Part shown: piece after piece, positions 20,579 through 32,145 of the stretch | Layout: every line of letters begins with the position of its first letter | Position numbering within the stretch: the stretch's first letter is position 1 | Assembly: GCA_033220425.1 (NCBI GenBank) | Contig: CM065653.1 | Coordinates: 806,001 to 870,000, forward strand | Length of the DNA stretch: 64,000 bases | Direction of reading: 5' to 3' | Source of the DNA: Lepraria neglecta | Lineage: Eukaryota > Ascomycota > Lecanoromycetes > Lecanorales > Stereocaulaceae | Translations under genes and position numbers: made by a program | The notes under the pieces: generated by a model | What the model saw: only the letters and a program-made list of their open reading frames with translations | Told to the model about the DNA's origin: nothing | Database searches by the model: none

Positions 20579-21871
20579 TCAGATGCCCATATACTGAAAC
20601 CCTCTCAAACTCGCACAATCTTTATAATTGTTCTCAATAAACGCCATATCCAGCTTCACTCCTTTGACACCCCCAAACTTTGCTCCGCCAGGGAAAAACG
20701 GGATCGACGACACCTCTGACGGAGCCAACGCAACGTCACCTGAGACACCTACCGGATGGTAAGCCCCAGATGTGATATTAGTGTGGAAGAGTCGAATCAT
20801 GTTATCGCATGTCAATTGGCAACCTGAATTCGCGCAGCCGAAACTCGGCTGGTTTGTCACGTTCGCGTAGCTGAGCAGCAATCAGCGTCGTCAGTATCTT
20901 TGCCGCAATTGAAGCAGTAGGTAACCGGTCTTGATAGAATTGAAAGCGAAAAGAAAGTACCTACAAGCTTAGCGGATATTCCCCAACCTCCCCACACCTT
21001 CCCCCTTGCAGGAAAACCGTCGTATTAAGCACCGACACTCCACTCCTAAAGACATCGAAATAGACCTCTCCCCTCTCCCCTCCGGGTTTAGCAGCATAAG
21101 GATCAAGCGGTGGATCAAACGTCGCTACAATCGTTCCCTCATCGTAGGCTTCGCTTCCCGCGATAGCGATTGGATCGTTAGAGATGAAGATGGCGGGGAT
21201 GTAGGAGAATGTTGAGTAGCCGTCGTGGAGGAGGTCGATGAAGGGGAAGCGGAATTGTGCTGACTGTGGGAATGTTGGTTGGCTAGAGTTAGGGTGGGTG
21301 GGAGGGAGGATTTGCTTACGGTGAAGTCTGGGGTCTTGAAACCGGAGGTTTGGATGTCGTGATCGATTTGTGTGGAGAGCACGAGCTGTGGGCTATTTAG
21401 AAAGGAAATCCGAAAAGCATTTGTCATGCAATGTCATACCGGGTATTTATCCTCAGGGAAACCCGGGAGGGCGTTTTTAATACTCTCCCTCAAAATCCCA
21501 TAGTGGCTTGGTATGATAGTCTTCGCCACTTCGTAGTCAACCGGCAGAACGAAGAGTGTCGCATTGATTGTCCCTGTGGTTAGATTCGGGAATGTCTGTG
21601 CAATCGGATTTGGAAGAGAGTTGTTTGTGTTTACTGCATTGGCCAGGAACTGTTCGAGCGTGGTAGCGTTTATGCCTGCGATTAGCTGCGTCGTGTTGAC
21701 TAGGGATGGAGCGCCGCTCAGAGTATTGATCTCTTGGATGATACTAGGAGGAAATGGAGGTTCAATTGCATGTTTTGTGGTGTTGCGACTCTGCCTGTAA
21801 GAACAGGTGACGCACACCACACAGTAGAGAAGGATCGCAAGCAAAGACGCTCTGGAATGCATCATCGACAC
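20579..21871 (-). CDS. Secreted protein, acetoacetate-decarboxylase-like family (tentative)
   Basis: Four exons, 21440-21871, 21320-21385, 20965-21263 and 20579-20870, join in frame to 362 aa. A clear signal peptide (core LLAILLYCVVCVTC) starts the protein. Several N-x-T/S sequons (NTT, NAT, NLT) fit secretion. The block FVLPVDYEVAKTIIPSHYGIL, followed by IDHDIQTSGFKTPDFTSAQF and RFPFIDLLHDGYSTFSY, is shared with a group of fungal secreted proteins that I associate with the acetoacetate-decarboxylase-like fold; this assignment is from memory and tentative. It is intact although it sits between a dead transposon and a MITE. Confidence 0.6.
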
Positions 21872-21985
21872 ACGTCCTCCCTGCTAGGGAAGAAGAGAAG
21901 TGCTATAATACCAGAGAAGCGGAAGTAATCGCTCGGATCAAGAAACGATGCTAGTGTAGCGTTAGCGCTTACTTAGGTACGAGGG

Positions 21986-22214
21986 CTCGCGGGTCGCAAA
22001 AAAGCCCGGACGCCTAGAGGAATCCAATCTATCTTCAATTTACGATAACCTGATAACGACAGGGATTCAACCTTAGCTTTTGCCGATAAAACTGTTCCGA
22101 ATAATATATTCTACAGCTTTGTAGTCAAAAAATTTCTATTAAAATCACTCGTTGATGATCTATAGGAAGAGCGTCAGATTTGGGGGGCGTCCGGGCTTTC
22201 TTGCGACCCGCGAG
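21986..22214. mobile_element. 229-bp MITE with 29-bp terminal inverted repeats
   Basis: The ends 21986-22014 and 22186-22214 are inverted repeats of 29 bp with a single mismatch (both start CTCGCGGGTCGCAA when read inward). GAGGG directly abuts both ends (21981-21985 and 22215-22219), consistent with a 5-bp target duplication. The interior is AT-rich and noncoding. It lies in the promoter region of the secreted protein gene, 115 bp upstream of its ATG. Confidence 0.85.
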
Positions 22215-22709
22215 GAGGGGTAGATCGTATGCAAGGGACCCTCGGGATCTTCTCTCCACACATGCACAATGATATCATGTTGCATCTCGGAGAACTTCGT
22301 GATAGGTAATCATATGCCAGAGTCGGAAAGTGATATTGACAGGCAGGATTAAATGGCTCCTGGGTAAGTGAATGATTAGTCACGCTAGACAGCTGAAAAG
22401 AGAGACTCGGCGGAGAGAGGACCTGCTTTGTCATTTGAAGGCCAATAATCAAGTCTTCAACGACAGCGTTTGCGGTAGGTTGTGATGCCTGAAAATACGG
22501 CAAGTGAAGGTTTTCAGACAGCAACATCAAGATGGCCGAGGTCGAAGAGTAGACTCAGCGAGTAGAAATCGATATGTATCCCTACGCGATTTTAGGCTAG
22601 AGAGTTTTCCAATCACACAAATTGGTGTACGACTTCCTCATGCTGGGATAGCAGAAAAGCTAGTATTCTGAAAGTATGATGAGCGGTAAGCGCATGTGTA
22701 ATGTGCACT

Positions 22710-24383
22710 TTAATGTAGAGCTTTTAGAGTTGAATACATCCCTACAATCACACCACTCAAGCCAACAATCTTAGCCAGCCTCCTCGAGGATTCGACGTCC
22801 TGGCTCTCATCAGGCCCAGCCGTACGCTCATGAACGCTTCTCGCTCGCCGCTGCTGAGAAGTAGCTCCCTGCGCATTGCCCTGAAGCGCCGACAAGGACT
22901 CCGCCTACCGAATCTCTGGCACAGCCTGATTAAAAACAACAAAATACTTTGCAAAGAACGCCGCTTCCAGATTGCCGGGCCCTCCTCCAATCGTGGTCCA
23001 TGAACCTATCGGGCTTGCACAGACTTCAAGCCAAGAGAATTAGCATCGATCCGGAGTCGAAGAGCGCAATAGGTGAAGAACAGGAGAACTCACTGCCTGT
23101 TGTGATCTGAGTTTTCAATTGGGAAGCGAGATATACGGTTGTGCCGTTTCCGATGCGCAAGGTTAGGTCGGGGAGAGTAGCGTTGCAGTTGAAGTACCAA
23201 CTGATGCCCGTGTCGGTGGTGACGTTATAGGAGCTAGGCACACCTGAGTGGTAGGTAGTGGCCACTGTGGGGTTTACATCTTGAGACTTGATCCTCCCGT
23301 ATCTAGAATTGTTATGCTTTGTTAGTCGAAATACCGGAGGGTTAGAGGAGATGACACAAACCGGATATCATGCTCTGCTGGAACGAATCCGGCGCAGCCG
23401 GCGCCTTGCCCAGATTGCCCAGGTCGCCCACGGCAAACGTGACATATTCTACAACCATTGACCGGTCGAATTGTTGATGGGAGCCGTTTAAAGGTTATCA
23501 TTAATCTTATTAGGATTGATGTAACCGAAATCGATTTCGGCTACATTGTTGCCGCCGGGTTGTGGAATAAAATCAACCATAAAGACAGGAGCAGGCAATT
23601 TGGACATAAGACGTTCCATGAAAGTAGGCTGCTGGGGCTCAGCTATAGTATACGATGAGCCAATGTCTTCGTTTGAAAAGTTTTGGTAGGACGCCTACCC
23701 CTGCTGATAGCTTGGAAGGCTAGGCCTAGAAACCCGTCTGGTGAGGGGGCAGCATCCAGCGCAATTTGACCGACTTTTGTCGCTATCTCGAAACCCATGT
23801 TCTGGACAATATTGTTGGAAATATTGACTGTATCGGAGATGACGTTTCTAGCGGCGCTAAAGCCGTACGTGTATGTTATATTGAATGTGCCAATAGGAGA
23901 GCAATTAGAGGTGGCACCTTTGATACAGTCGTAAGTGGTGTAGGCAGGCGGACTTGGCGATGAGGAGTCCATGCCAGGAGTGAGGGTCCCGAGGGTCCAT
24001 TTTGGTCCGTAGACCCATCTGTGTAACGCACAAAGTTAGCAAAGGCCACAAGATATGCAAACTGCACCTGGTACTGACAAGTCTGCAGATCCAGTATCCA
24101 CCGCCAGATTGAAGCTTTGGCCATCAATCGACACCTTTGCTAGCCACCATGAAGCCAGTGTATACTCAATGAAGTTTGCGGCGCCGCTACCGGGAGGCAC
24201 CGCATATGAAAAATTTGTGCCTAGGACGGCCCCGGGGTCGTTGGGGCCCGAGACTTGTAATGCCTCTCCTATGACTGGATCTGGAGGTGGCTGGACGGCA
24301 GCTGCAGACGCCAGGGTGTAACAGTAATGAAAATATATAGAGAGTGCGAGCAAAAGTCTTGACATCAATGTATAAGACATCAC
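22710..24383 (-). pseudogene. Pepsin-type aspartic protease pseudogene
   Basis: Exon 1 (24079-24383) has a signal peptide and FNLAVDTGSADL, and splices to exon 2 (from 24018) as DTGSADLWVYGP, the first catalytic site. GFLGLAFQAIS and PTFMERLMSKLPAPVFMVDF follow, with the second-domain segment ALFDSGSM near 23050. Breaks: TAA at 23488-23490 in DNL*TAPINNSTGQW, a frameshift just after it before VEYVTFAVGD, further frame changes, and TAG at 22905-22907 after GPGNLEAAFFAKYFVVFNQ. The tail beyond (NAQGATSQQRRARS, a hydrophobic segment) resembles a C-terminal extension. A secreted or GPI-type protease ancestor is inferred. Confidence 0.8.
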
Positions 24384-25574
24384 CGCAATTCAAACGCAGC
24401 GCCACACAATGGCGTGTTCAGGAATGCATTGGAGGAATAGTCCGCCTTTTGTACTAGGAGGAAGTAGACTGCTACGGTCTCTGCTGAGTGCCGAGTCAGG
24501 AGAGTTCATGTTTGAAACGAACAGTGTATTTAGACCTCCGGTCAAGCCGCAACGCTATCCAAAAAAAAAAAAAAAGGTACAGACTGCACCACGTCTGTTG
24601 AAGGGGAAGGCACCGGACATTGTCTTCCGGAGCAAATCAAATACAATCTTCACAGGATTCCGCTGTGCAGTATATGGTCGCATCAAAGAGAATGCACCTC
24701 GCAAATGCCCATGAGTAGTGGAAGCATGAAGACGCGAGATGCTGTTGAGGGGAGTGGAACAACAAAAGTTTTTCTAAGTCCTTCTGCAACACAGAGCCGC
24801 ATCATAATGGGGAGGCCTACCCACATGCACATGAGCAACAGAGTAAGCCTGGGCGGGTGTGATTGAAAGATGTTAGAGCCTTGCCTGCTCACTTGCAGAG
24901 CGTTTGAGAAGATATAGGCTTTTGCCGATGCACTGACCAATCCGATTCCACGACGATCGCTTCTCGAATAACGGCTGAAAGGAGACTGGCAATGACCCGC
25001 GTTCCTCCAGCTAAAATCCCATACGTCTGGTTCAGTGGCCTGAAACAAGGTGTCCGAGGCTTGGAGCGTGTCCAAGAGGTGGGGAGAGTATATTATTACC
25101 ATAGTGAAATATGTGCTATTGCCAGATATGGCGATGGTGGTTTCTGCTTCCACATGCGCAAGACACGGGCGTCTCTAAGACTTCGTTATCGCATTTGCCT
25201 TGATCATCATGTGTAACAATTGCCGCGCATAGATCTCTAGATATCGGATATTTTCCTCTAGGGTCTGCTCACGGGCCATCTAACAGTAGGGAATCCACCC
25301 CGTCATAATCGCCCGGACTTGCGCTTAATTGAACGGTAAAGCACTGTGGCAGCTTGATATGGTGCAACGATCATAACGCCGCTAACGAGCCAGGAAGCGG
25401 CTTGTGACAGGGCAACGCCGGCGCATAGTAGATCCATGGACCACTGCATGAAGCTGATCTGAACTCGTTCAATCATTGGGAAGTGCATCAGCACAAGCGT
25501 CCATACAATCTTCCCATTTTTATACGGCTTGCAGGGAGTATGCCGCTCCGGTCTGGCGCCTTTTTACCTTCCTA
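24384..25574. other. No confident gene; minus-strand hydrophobic frames
   Basis: Two minus frames stand out: 24683-25153 (156 codons; its C-terminal half is hydrophobic with LTLLLMCMWVGLPIMMRL) and 25303-25494 (63 codons, one or two helix-like segments). They may be pieces of a decayed membrane protein gene, but I recognise no family. A 14-A run lies near 24561-24574. Confidence 0.3.
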
Positions 25575-27206
25575 TCATTTGCGCCGCTCCTTCTCCTTTC
25601 CCAGCAAACTTCTAGCAGGCTCGCGAAGCCAGATCTCGGGGCCCATTGCTCCAGAACCATCTTTCTCGACAATCGCTTCGATCTGCTTGGCTACTGTCCT
25701 ATTAGAACTGACTGTCGTGACGCCTTGTATCCATCCGTACATGAATACGCTGCGGTTGATATCCGTTAGTTGCTCAGCCACCTGCTCTGCTACGGATGGT
25801 AAGGCTCCGGTTTGGATTGCAGACCTGATATCCGATCCAGTGCACGCTGCGGGGACAACACGTATGGGCAAGCGCCATTTGGGCGGTATAGGGTAATCGC
25901 TGTATTCTGCAAACGCTTTTCTCAAATCTTCACCGTTTTGCTCTATTTCACCGCTGACGAGTAATAATTCGGTTCTTGACCTCTCCTTGGGCATACCAAT
26001 CGTGTCTACTATCTCGATCATTCTAGTCGCCGCTTCCTGGGTGCAAACCAGATTTTTGTCGGCCATGGCCGGCCAAAGACTTGAAGGGAGTAGGTGCTCA
26101 CGAGTCTCAAGCTCGATCTGCCGCGTTATAGCTGCATTATAGCTCGGTAGGATTGGATGATTCGCTGTGTGAGAAAGGTCGGAGACAAGGGCGAGAAGGA
26201 TAGTGCAGTCAATATTCAAGGTATCTGTCAATGGAGGGTGTGACGACGGCAGAAGGCGAGGAAAGGATTTCGCCTTGAGGTATGCCAGATTGTCGGACCG
26301 TGTCTCTTGCGGTCCGAGGTCAATGATTGCTCCAGTGGAACGAATACGATCCAATATGGGAAGAAGCTCCTTAGGTGGTTCCGAGGAGATCTTGGGAAGG
26401 ACGAAGCGTATTTGGGGGTGCTTATAGTGAATGCGGTGAGCATTAGAGGCGCGGAGAAGATCATCAGCCACTTTGACCAACTCAATCCTGTCCATTTCTT
26501 CTTCCTTTCCCAATGAATGTATTTTTCCATTTGTAGTACCGTTGACACCTATTTCGTCTTCTCCTCCATCCTCGCTCGACGACGAGTCTGCTGCTTCCCA
26601 CTGCGCCTTGGCGATCTCAAATACCAGTCGACTTTCTGTAATGGTAGACACCTTGATCCACTCTTCTCCATTGCGAGATACTATGTCCACTAACGCACAT
26701 CTCTTCTGGGCTGCTCTCTTGGAGTCTCGGGTAGGCCGATTGTCCCAGTAGAAGCGTTTGTGAAATGTCACCAAGCTCTCGCTAGCTTTCGCAGATTCCC
26801 ATATGGCGGAGTAGAATGGTAGATTGGAGGAGCGGAGGGTATGAATGGTCTTCTCGGCTGTCAGGTTCGAATCTGCGAGCTGGTAAGCTGTTAATGACTG
26901 AATTGCTTGTAATAGTGAACTGGAGAGGGGCCTGCTTACCTTCTCGAGAGACTTGAGCTCCGTTGCCACAGATGTTTGAAACTTGCGTATCTCAATCGCC
27001 GATTCTTGCTCTAGCTTCTGCTCTACTACGAAAGTGCCGAAGTTCTCGAGCTCAGTAAGCAGGGTGCGGCATCTGGCAAGCAGGTCCTCTGCAAGTGCAG
27101 CGCCATCGGTAGTAGTAATTTCTGTGTTCGTTGTGATAGCAGCTTCTGTGTTCGCAGAGCTGCTTCCAGAAATACTTGGATCATCAAAGCTCTCTTTTTC
27201 GTCCAT
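25575..27206 (-). CDS. DUF1308 (C7orf25-like) family protein
   Basis: A 543-codon open frame. GEEWIKVSTITESRLVFEIAK, RIHYKHPQIRFVLPKISSEP and the C-terminal part with RTELLLVSGEIEQNG are as I remember from fungal DUF1308 proteins (human C7orf25/UPF0415). Biochemical role is unknown. A stretch of 60 nt (26880-26939) is bounded by GTAAGC and a CCAG acceptor with a CATTAAC branch-like site; it is in frame and stop-free. I think it is an intron, which gives 523 aa and joins SLEK directly to LADSNLTAEKTIHTLRSSNL, the expected continuous helix. It is divergently transcribed from SRP9/21 with 167 bp between starts. Confidence 0.68.
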   Translation of the reverse strand: MDEKESFDDPSISGSSSANTEAAITTNTEITTTDGAALAEDLLARCRTLLTELENFGTFVVEQKLEQESAIEIRKFQTSVATELKSLEKVSRPLSSSLLQAIQSLTAYQLADSNLTAEKTIHTLRSSNLPFYSAIWESAKASESLVTFHKRFYWDNRPTRDSKRAAQKRCALVDIVSRNGEEWIKVSTITESRLVFEIAKAQWEAADSSSSEDGGEDEIGVNGTTNGKIHSLGKEEEMDRIELVKVADDLLRASNAHRIHYKHPQIRFVLPKISSEPPKELLPILDRIRSTGAIIDLGPQETRSDNLAYLKAKSFPRLLPSSHPPLTDTLNIDCTILLALVSDLSHTANHPILPSYNAAITRQIELETREHLLPSSLWPAMADKNLVCTQEAATRMIEIVDTIGMPKERSRTELLLVSGEIEQNGEDLRKAFAEYSDYPIPPKWRLPIRVVPAACTGSDIRSAIQTGALPSVAEQVAEQLTDINRSVFMYGWIQGVTTVSSNRTVAKQIEAIVEKDGSGAMGPEIWLREPARSLLGKEKERRK

Positions 27207-27373
27207 GACAGGCTATGACTCGAATGATGTTGAAGAAGACCCTTAAGAGGTTGAAGGACTTGGCCCACAAATCCAAACACCGGCGTATCTCCGGAGCCCA
27301 CCCCAAAGAGCATACTTCAGGAAAGAGCTACCCTTTCTCAACATCCAAGTAACCTGAGTGTGAAAGAGCAGCT

Positions 27374-27947
27374 ATGCCTTACCTACCGACTGCCCAGTCC
27401 TTCCTCGAACAGTCTAGGCTGCTCATATCCGCCCGCCCCACCACCGTAAGGCCATCTTAACTCCCATTTCTCAAAACCTGTCAGACTAACTCCCCATGTG
27501 CAGACACGAATAACAACCAAATACACGCTCCCCAAAACATCTCCACCGGATCCGTCCAAATCAAAATCACCCCCACCACCCTCTTCGGAACCATCACAAC
27601 CCCACCAACCCCAACCACCAAAAGCAACCCTAACACTGAAAACCTACGATCCAATATCAGGCACATGTCTCAAATACGAAACCGACAAAGCGGCAGAAGT
27701 AGGGAGACTAATTGCGGCTCTAGGGAGCTGTGGGAGGGTGATGGCTGCGCTACCTGCTAAAGAGGAGGCCGTGGATGAGGGGGCTATGGAGGTGGATGCG
27801 CCTGTGAAGGAGGACGCGGAGGGGAAGGCGAAGGCGGTGCCGAAGGAGAAGGAGCTGAAGGGTGGGCAAGGGCAAGGGCAGCACAAGGGAGGGGAGAAGG
27901 GTGGAGGAGGCGGAGGTGGTGGGAAGAAGAAAAAGGGGAAGAAATGA
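27374..27947 (+). CDS. srp21: Signal recognition particle SRP9/SRP21 subunit
   Basis: Alu-domain protein of the cytosolic SRP that slows elongation during ER targeting. Exon 1 (27374-27445) encodes MPYLPTAQSFLEQSRLLISA and RPTT; exon 2 (27504-27947) begins TRITTKYTLPK, the classical SRP9 motif (residues 22-35), followed after a Pro-rich loop by LTLKTYDPISGTCLKYETDK and AAEVGRLIAALGSCGR. Total 171 aa. The tail is a Lys/Gly-rich low-complexity RNA-binding-type extension ending in KKKKGKK, common in fungal SRP21 proteins. The first intron was confirmed by the motif running across it. Confidence 0.88.
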
Positions 27948-28313
27948 TGGAGGCATTTACGATTGCAAAAGAGAGAAGCTTTTACGAATGCAAAGCGAGC
28001 ACTGCAATCAAGCCGCTACCGAGTTGGCTTTACATATACCAAAGATACCCATCCTGGACGCCTTGCCTGCTCATCTCATAAGGAGCACCATTTTATAAAC
28101 AGCCCGAAGAAAATTAGATTCTCGAATAAGAGGCAATAGGCAGGAAAGTCATTTGCTCTTGCCAGTCGATCTCGTCTTCTCTGCTGAGCTCTGCTGCCAC
28201 TCTTCATTTTCAGACTACTCGGCGCTTCTGACGTATGATCTCGATCTACCTCACGACTCTACGAACTGAAGATTGAGTCCGGCGAGGGCGTGTTTGGCAA
28301 GGAAAATGGCATG
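27948..28313. other. Short intergenic, convergent 3' ends
   Basis: 3' flanks of SRP9/21 and the Ptm1-like gene. No gene or repeat seen. Confidence 0.5.
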
Positions 28314-30211
28314 TCACTTGTCTTTGCCCGTTAATCTTGTCCTCTCTGCTGAATTCCGGGGCGATTCGTCGTCGTCCGACCACTTATCGGCATCTTCTCC
28401 TACTGCAAATATTGTCTCGCCATCTAACGACTGCCGTGCAGGATGGCTTTCGTTGACTGGCTTAGGAGGAACAGGTGAGAGAGGACCACCATCGTGCATG
28501 GCGTCTGGCGAACGGGCATCTTCTTCATCGAGAGAGCCTCCAAAGGAAGCAATTTCGAAGCCTTCGTCGTCTTGAGCGAGCTGGAAACAGGTTAGCGTGT
28601 GTAGCAGTCAACAATCAGGGCAGTTCATACCTCGTCACTCATCGCAAATCTCCTATTGTTGGCCGTTGGCCGCCAGAGGTACGCAACGTATGCGATATCA
28701 ACCAAATACACCAGATTCAGCCATCCATCAAGTATAAACCATCTTGTCTTCCAGTGATCTGGCACAAAGTCTGGATCTCTTCTCCCGGCAAAGCTGAATG
28801 AGTTGAGGAAGAAGAACGCGAAGATGACTATAATGCTGCCCAATATGCACCACCACAATTTCTTGTACATCATGGCCTTGACACTTTGTTTCCGCTCGAG
28901 CAGATCTTTCATCGTAAGGTTCAGAGAATTCAGCGTCCAGACGTAAAAAGCGGTCAATGTAGCTGCCAGAGGTAGAATGACCAGCAAAACCAGTGGTCCT
29001 GCGTTGTCAGGTGTGATAGTCAAGCTAGCCACGGCGTATATGACTCCGAATACGAAATGGCACAAGGCGAGTATTCGGACGTACCACATCGTTTTGCCGA
29101 GACTGGGTTTGACGACGCCGTATCCCATGCAGACGATAAGGAGTAGGAAGAAGGAGAAAGAATTCCGTCCGGCGTTGAGAATGGCAACTATTATCATCAT
29201 GATCTTCGCGCCGATATTATTTCCGTGATTGTTGGAGTAATCTAAGGATGTCAATTGTGCTTCCGAAGGACGATAGGAGGTATGTATACCATAGAAGCCC
29301 CAAGTCATCAACTGCTCCACAATCAGAAACACTACGATAGCCGTAATATAATTCTGAACCGGCACTAGGGCTCATCAGCTGCTGGAAGTCGACAAAATGA
29401 AGGGACACGCCTTACATATGTCGTGGCGATTCTGTACGTAGAGGAAAGCCCAGAAGCTGCGAATCATTAGCTCAATATTTGTGTGCGTATAGGCATGGGC
29501 AACGCACATTCCCATAACTGCATAGACGATCGTAAGGCCTCCATAGAATGGAAGCTTCGCTATCTGAGCAGCTTGTAGCTCCCCATATGCATTTCTAAAC
29601 TCAACGACTGCCTTATATTCGGTTGCAGAGAAGCCGAAAGTACCAACGCAATAGTATCCTGTCTTCGTGACCGGGTAATTCAATGGCTCGGGATCTTTGA
29701 GGTGGACCGATTTAGTGAGGACCGGATTCCTGGCTACTTCGGACACGTTTGGGCTTAAGACGAACTCCCCAATCTGTGCTGAGTCGCAGAACTGGTCTTT
29801 GACGGCGCCATCGTCGCATATGAATACTTTCTGCAGAGAGCAGGGTATCAGTCCCGATCTTCTTGATAGCTGGCAGCGTGCCTACCTTGGGAGCATCGTC
29901 ATTTGGCCATCGTCCCACGAGATCCTCGTCTCTCCATTCAAAGACGACTAGGCTGACTAGCGGGTCTTCGTCGCCTTCTGGAGTAGTCTTGATGAACTTC
30001 GTAAGGATGAATGGGTCTACGTCTCCTCCCCAAGCGCTTTTGCTGTACATTCCATTACATTGCTGTCTATCTTGCTCTTTCTGTGTCTGAAACCCTGTTA
30101 GCATATTCCACCAAATTATAAGGCAAGGACAATCACAATCTGGACCTCGCCAGCAATAGCATAGGAAAATAAGAGAGCTAGCGCCAGCCATGCTTCATAA
30201 CACGTCTTCAT
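28314..30211 (-). CDS. ptm1: Ptm1/GPR107-like seven-transmembrane protein
   Basis: Lung-7TM-receptor family membrane protein of the Golgi/endosome pathway. Seven exons join in frame (30137-30211, 29886-30086, 29508-29830, 29416-29456, 29290-29364, 28631-29241, 28314-28580) for 530 aa. It has a signal peptide (MKTCYEAWLALALLFSYA), a lumenal domain with CNGMYSKSAWGGDVDPFI, then FLYVQNRHDILPVQNYITAI, GFYDYSNNHGNNIGAKIM, seven hydrophobic helices, DPDFVPDHWKTRWFILDGW between the last helices, and an acidic Ser/Asp-rich cytoplasmic tail. The start at 30211 is preferred over the ATG at 30191 because only it gives a signal peptide and a phase-matched intron. Starts 294 bp from divergent Ncs2. Confidence 0.9.
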
Positions 30212-30505
30212 ATTTGGGAACGCGCAATTCGGATACGGAGGAAGGATGTGCGCGGCTCTGAGAGTTCAGTATCACCCCTTTAAGACATCAGATAGAGAGG
30301 CTCAGAGGAGTCAAGGGTCGTAAGAGTTAGGCAGCATTGCAGAGCAGCCAGCAATCACCGTGAAGGCTGAAGCTCTACCAAAACTGCGGCTAGAAGCTTG
30401 GCGGCAGATCCCGGGACCCGCAGTTTAGCCTTGGAGTTGCGCCTTGCTCCTATTTCGTTTCTGGCTTTTACACAGCACTAGGAATACAAGGCCAGCATTC
30501 ACAAC

Positions 30506-31664
30506 ATGCCTCACACCACTAAAAACCATAATACGGACCAGCAGATGCCATGTGCAAGGTGTCAGAGTTCTGATGCAGTCCTGGTTGTGCGTACGGAGCA
30601 CCTTTGCAGGTGTGTAGGCGCAGCTTTTTGTATGGTTGTGAGTAATAGGCTTATTCCCTCATAGAGAATGTTTCGTCAAGTATATTGTGACCAAAGTCTT
30701 GAAGAGGCTCGAGACGAACAAGATACGTGGTGGCTTCAAAGATCCAGAGAAGACTCTACTATTGCCAATATCATTTGGGGTCTCCTCAGTTACTCTCCTC
30801 CATGTTCTTGACCAGCAACTTCGGAGTCGAGCCCAGCAAGAACGTCATGCTGGATATAAACTTCATGTTCTTTTTGTTGATGAGCTTTCCGTGTCTGACC
30901 AACCAATGCTACACACCAACATGTGCTCACTCCAGTTGAGGTATCCTTCTCACACTTACACAACCATATTGTTAGAGGACTGTATTTCTTATGGAGTCAA
31001 TATCGGTGGCTCAACAGATGGCAAAGAAGACGATTATCGAGATTTCATGTCCAATCTGTCTTCAGCAACATCAAAGGCAGACTTCATCGAGATTACCAGA
31101 CGCCGGCTTATCCTTGCATTTGCGAAGAAGCATAGATGTGATAGCATTCTGTTCGGCGATTCTACCACTCGACTAGCCGAAAAGACTCTTTCTGAGACAG
31201 CAAAAGGCAGGGGTATCGCTCTTCCATGGCTCACTGCTGATGGCCCCTCCACTGATGGCATTACATGCATATACCCTATGAGGGACCTCCTGAGAAAAGA
31301 GCTCAAAGTTTATGCGGACACATTATCGCCCCCTCTGACCGCATGGATTGTGGAACCCCCAGTCCAAGCACCTACCTCCTCCAAGGACACTACCATCGAT
31401 GCCCTGGTGAGTCAGTACTTCGAATCTGTTGAACAGAATTACCCAAGCATAGTCGCCAACGTAGTCCGGACTTCGGACAGACTGGTGGCACCTTCGGTAC
31501 CAGAACAGAGTAGTCCATGCTCCCTCTGCGAGCATCCAATTCTCAACGACTCGTGGGGTGGAGAACAGCAGAGTGCGACACTGTCGCAGTCTAACGAAAC
31601 AATGGAATCTTCCAACGATCAAGCCTTTTGTTACGGATGCGCAAGAACTGTCATGAGACGTTGA
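30506..31664 (+). CDS. ncs2: Cytoplasmic tRNA 2-thiolation protein 2 (Ncs2/Ctu2)
   Basis: Partner of Ncs6/Ctu1 in 2-thiolation of wobble uridine (mcm5s2U34) of tRNA Lys, Glu and Gln. Exon 1 (30506-30609) has PCARCQSSDAVLV; exon 2 starts at 30665, giving HLCRECFVKYIVTKVLKRLE across the join. The degenerate PP-loop position reads LPISFGVSSVTLLHVL. RCDSILFGDSTTRLAEKTL and IYPMRDLLRKELKVYA are family hallmarks, and CSLCEHPI plus CYGCARTV form the C-terminal zinc site. Total 367 aa, near the usual length. Confidence 0.9.
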
Positions 31665-32145
31665 AGACTCCTGACTAAGTCTCTGCTCTATCTCGTCAAA
31701 AAGGCAGCTCCGGAAAGCTGTCAGAGCATTATAAGGTCCCGCTGACCACCCCACCTGCATCACGAAAACGATTGTTCCGAACATCATGTGTGGCTTGGCA
31801 CAATTGGATCGAATGCCTACTGGAATGGCTGATATAACCTATTACCTAGCCGCTGAGGTCCCCACAGCTTTTAGTCGCAGATCGCATAAAAATAGCATAG
31901 CTCATAATATCCAATCGCAGCACAATAACCGCTGTCGGAACACTTTCCGATTTGATTTCGAGACCGTAGGATTCAAAACCCTGCAGAATCAGTGTGAGAC
32001 TGCGCCGCACTGATGCGACAAAATGGAGATGATGGGCAGGCTTCAACTTGGGGGCCGAGAAGGCTGCAGCATGCAACGCTATACAATGGTAGCTGTCGCC
32101 GCTATTGTCACATTTACTGCAAAGTCTTTTGATTAAACGTATAGT
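31665..32145. other. Intergenic, nothing recognised
   Basis: Between Ncs2 and the large membrane protein. No coding frame with family features, no repeat. Confidence 0.5.
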
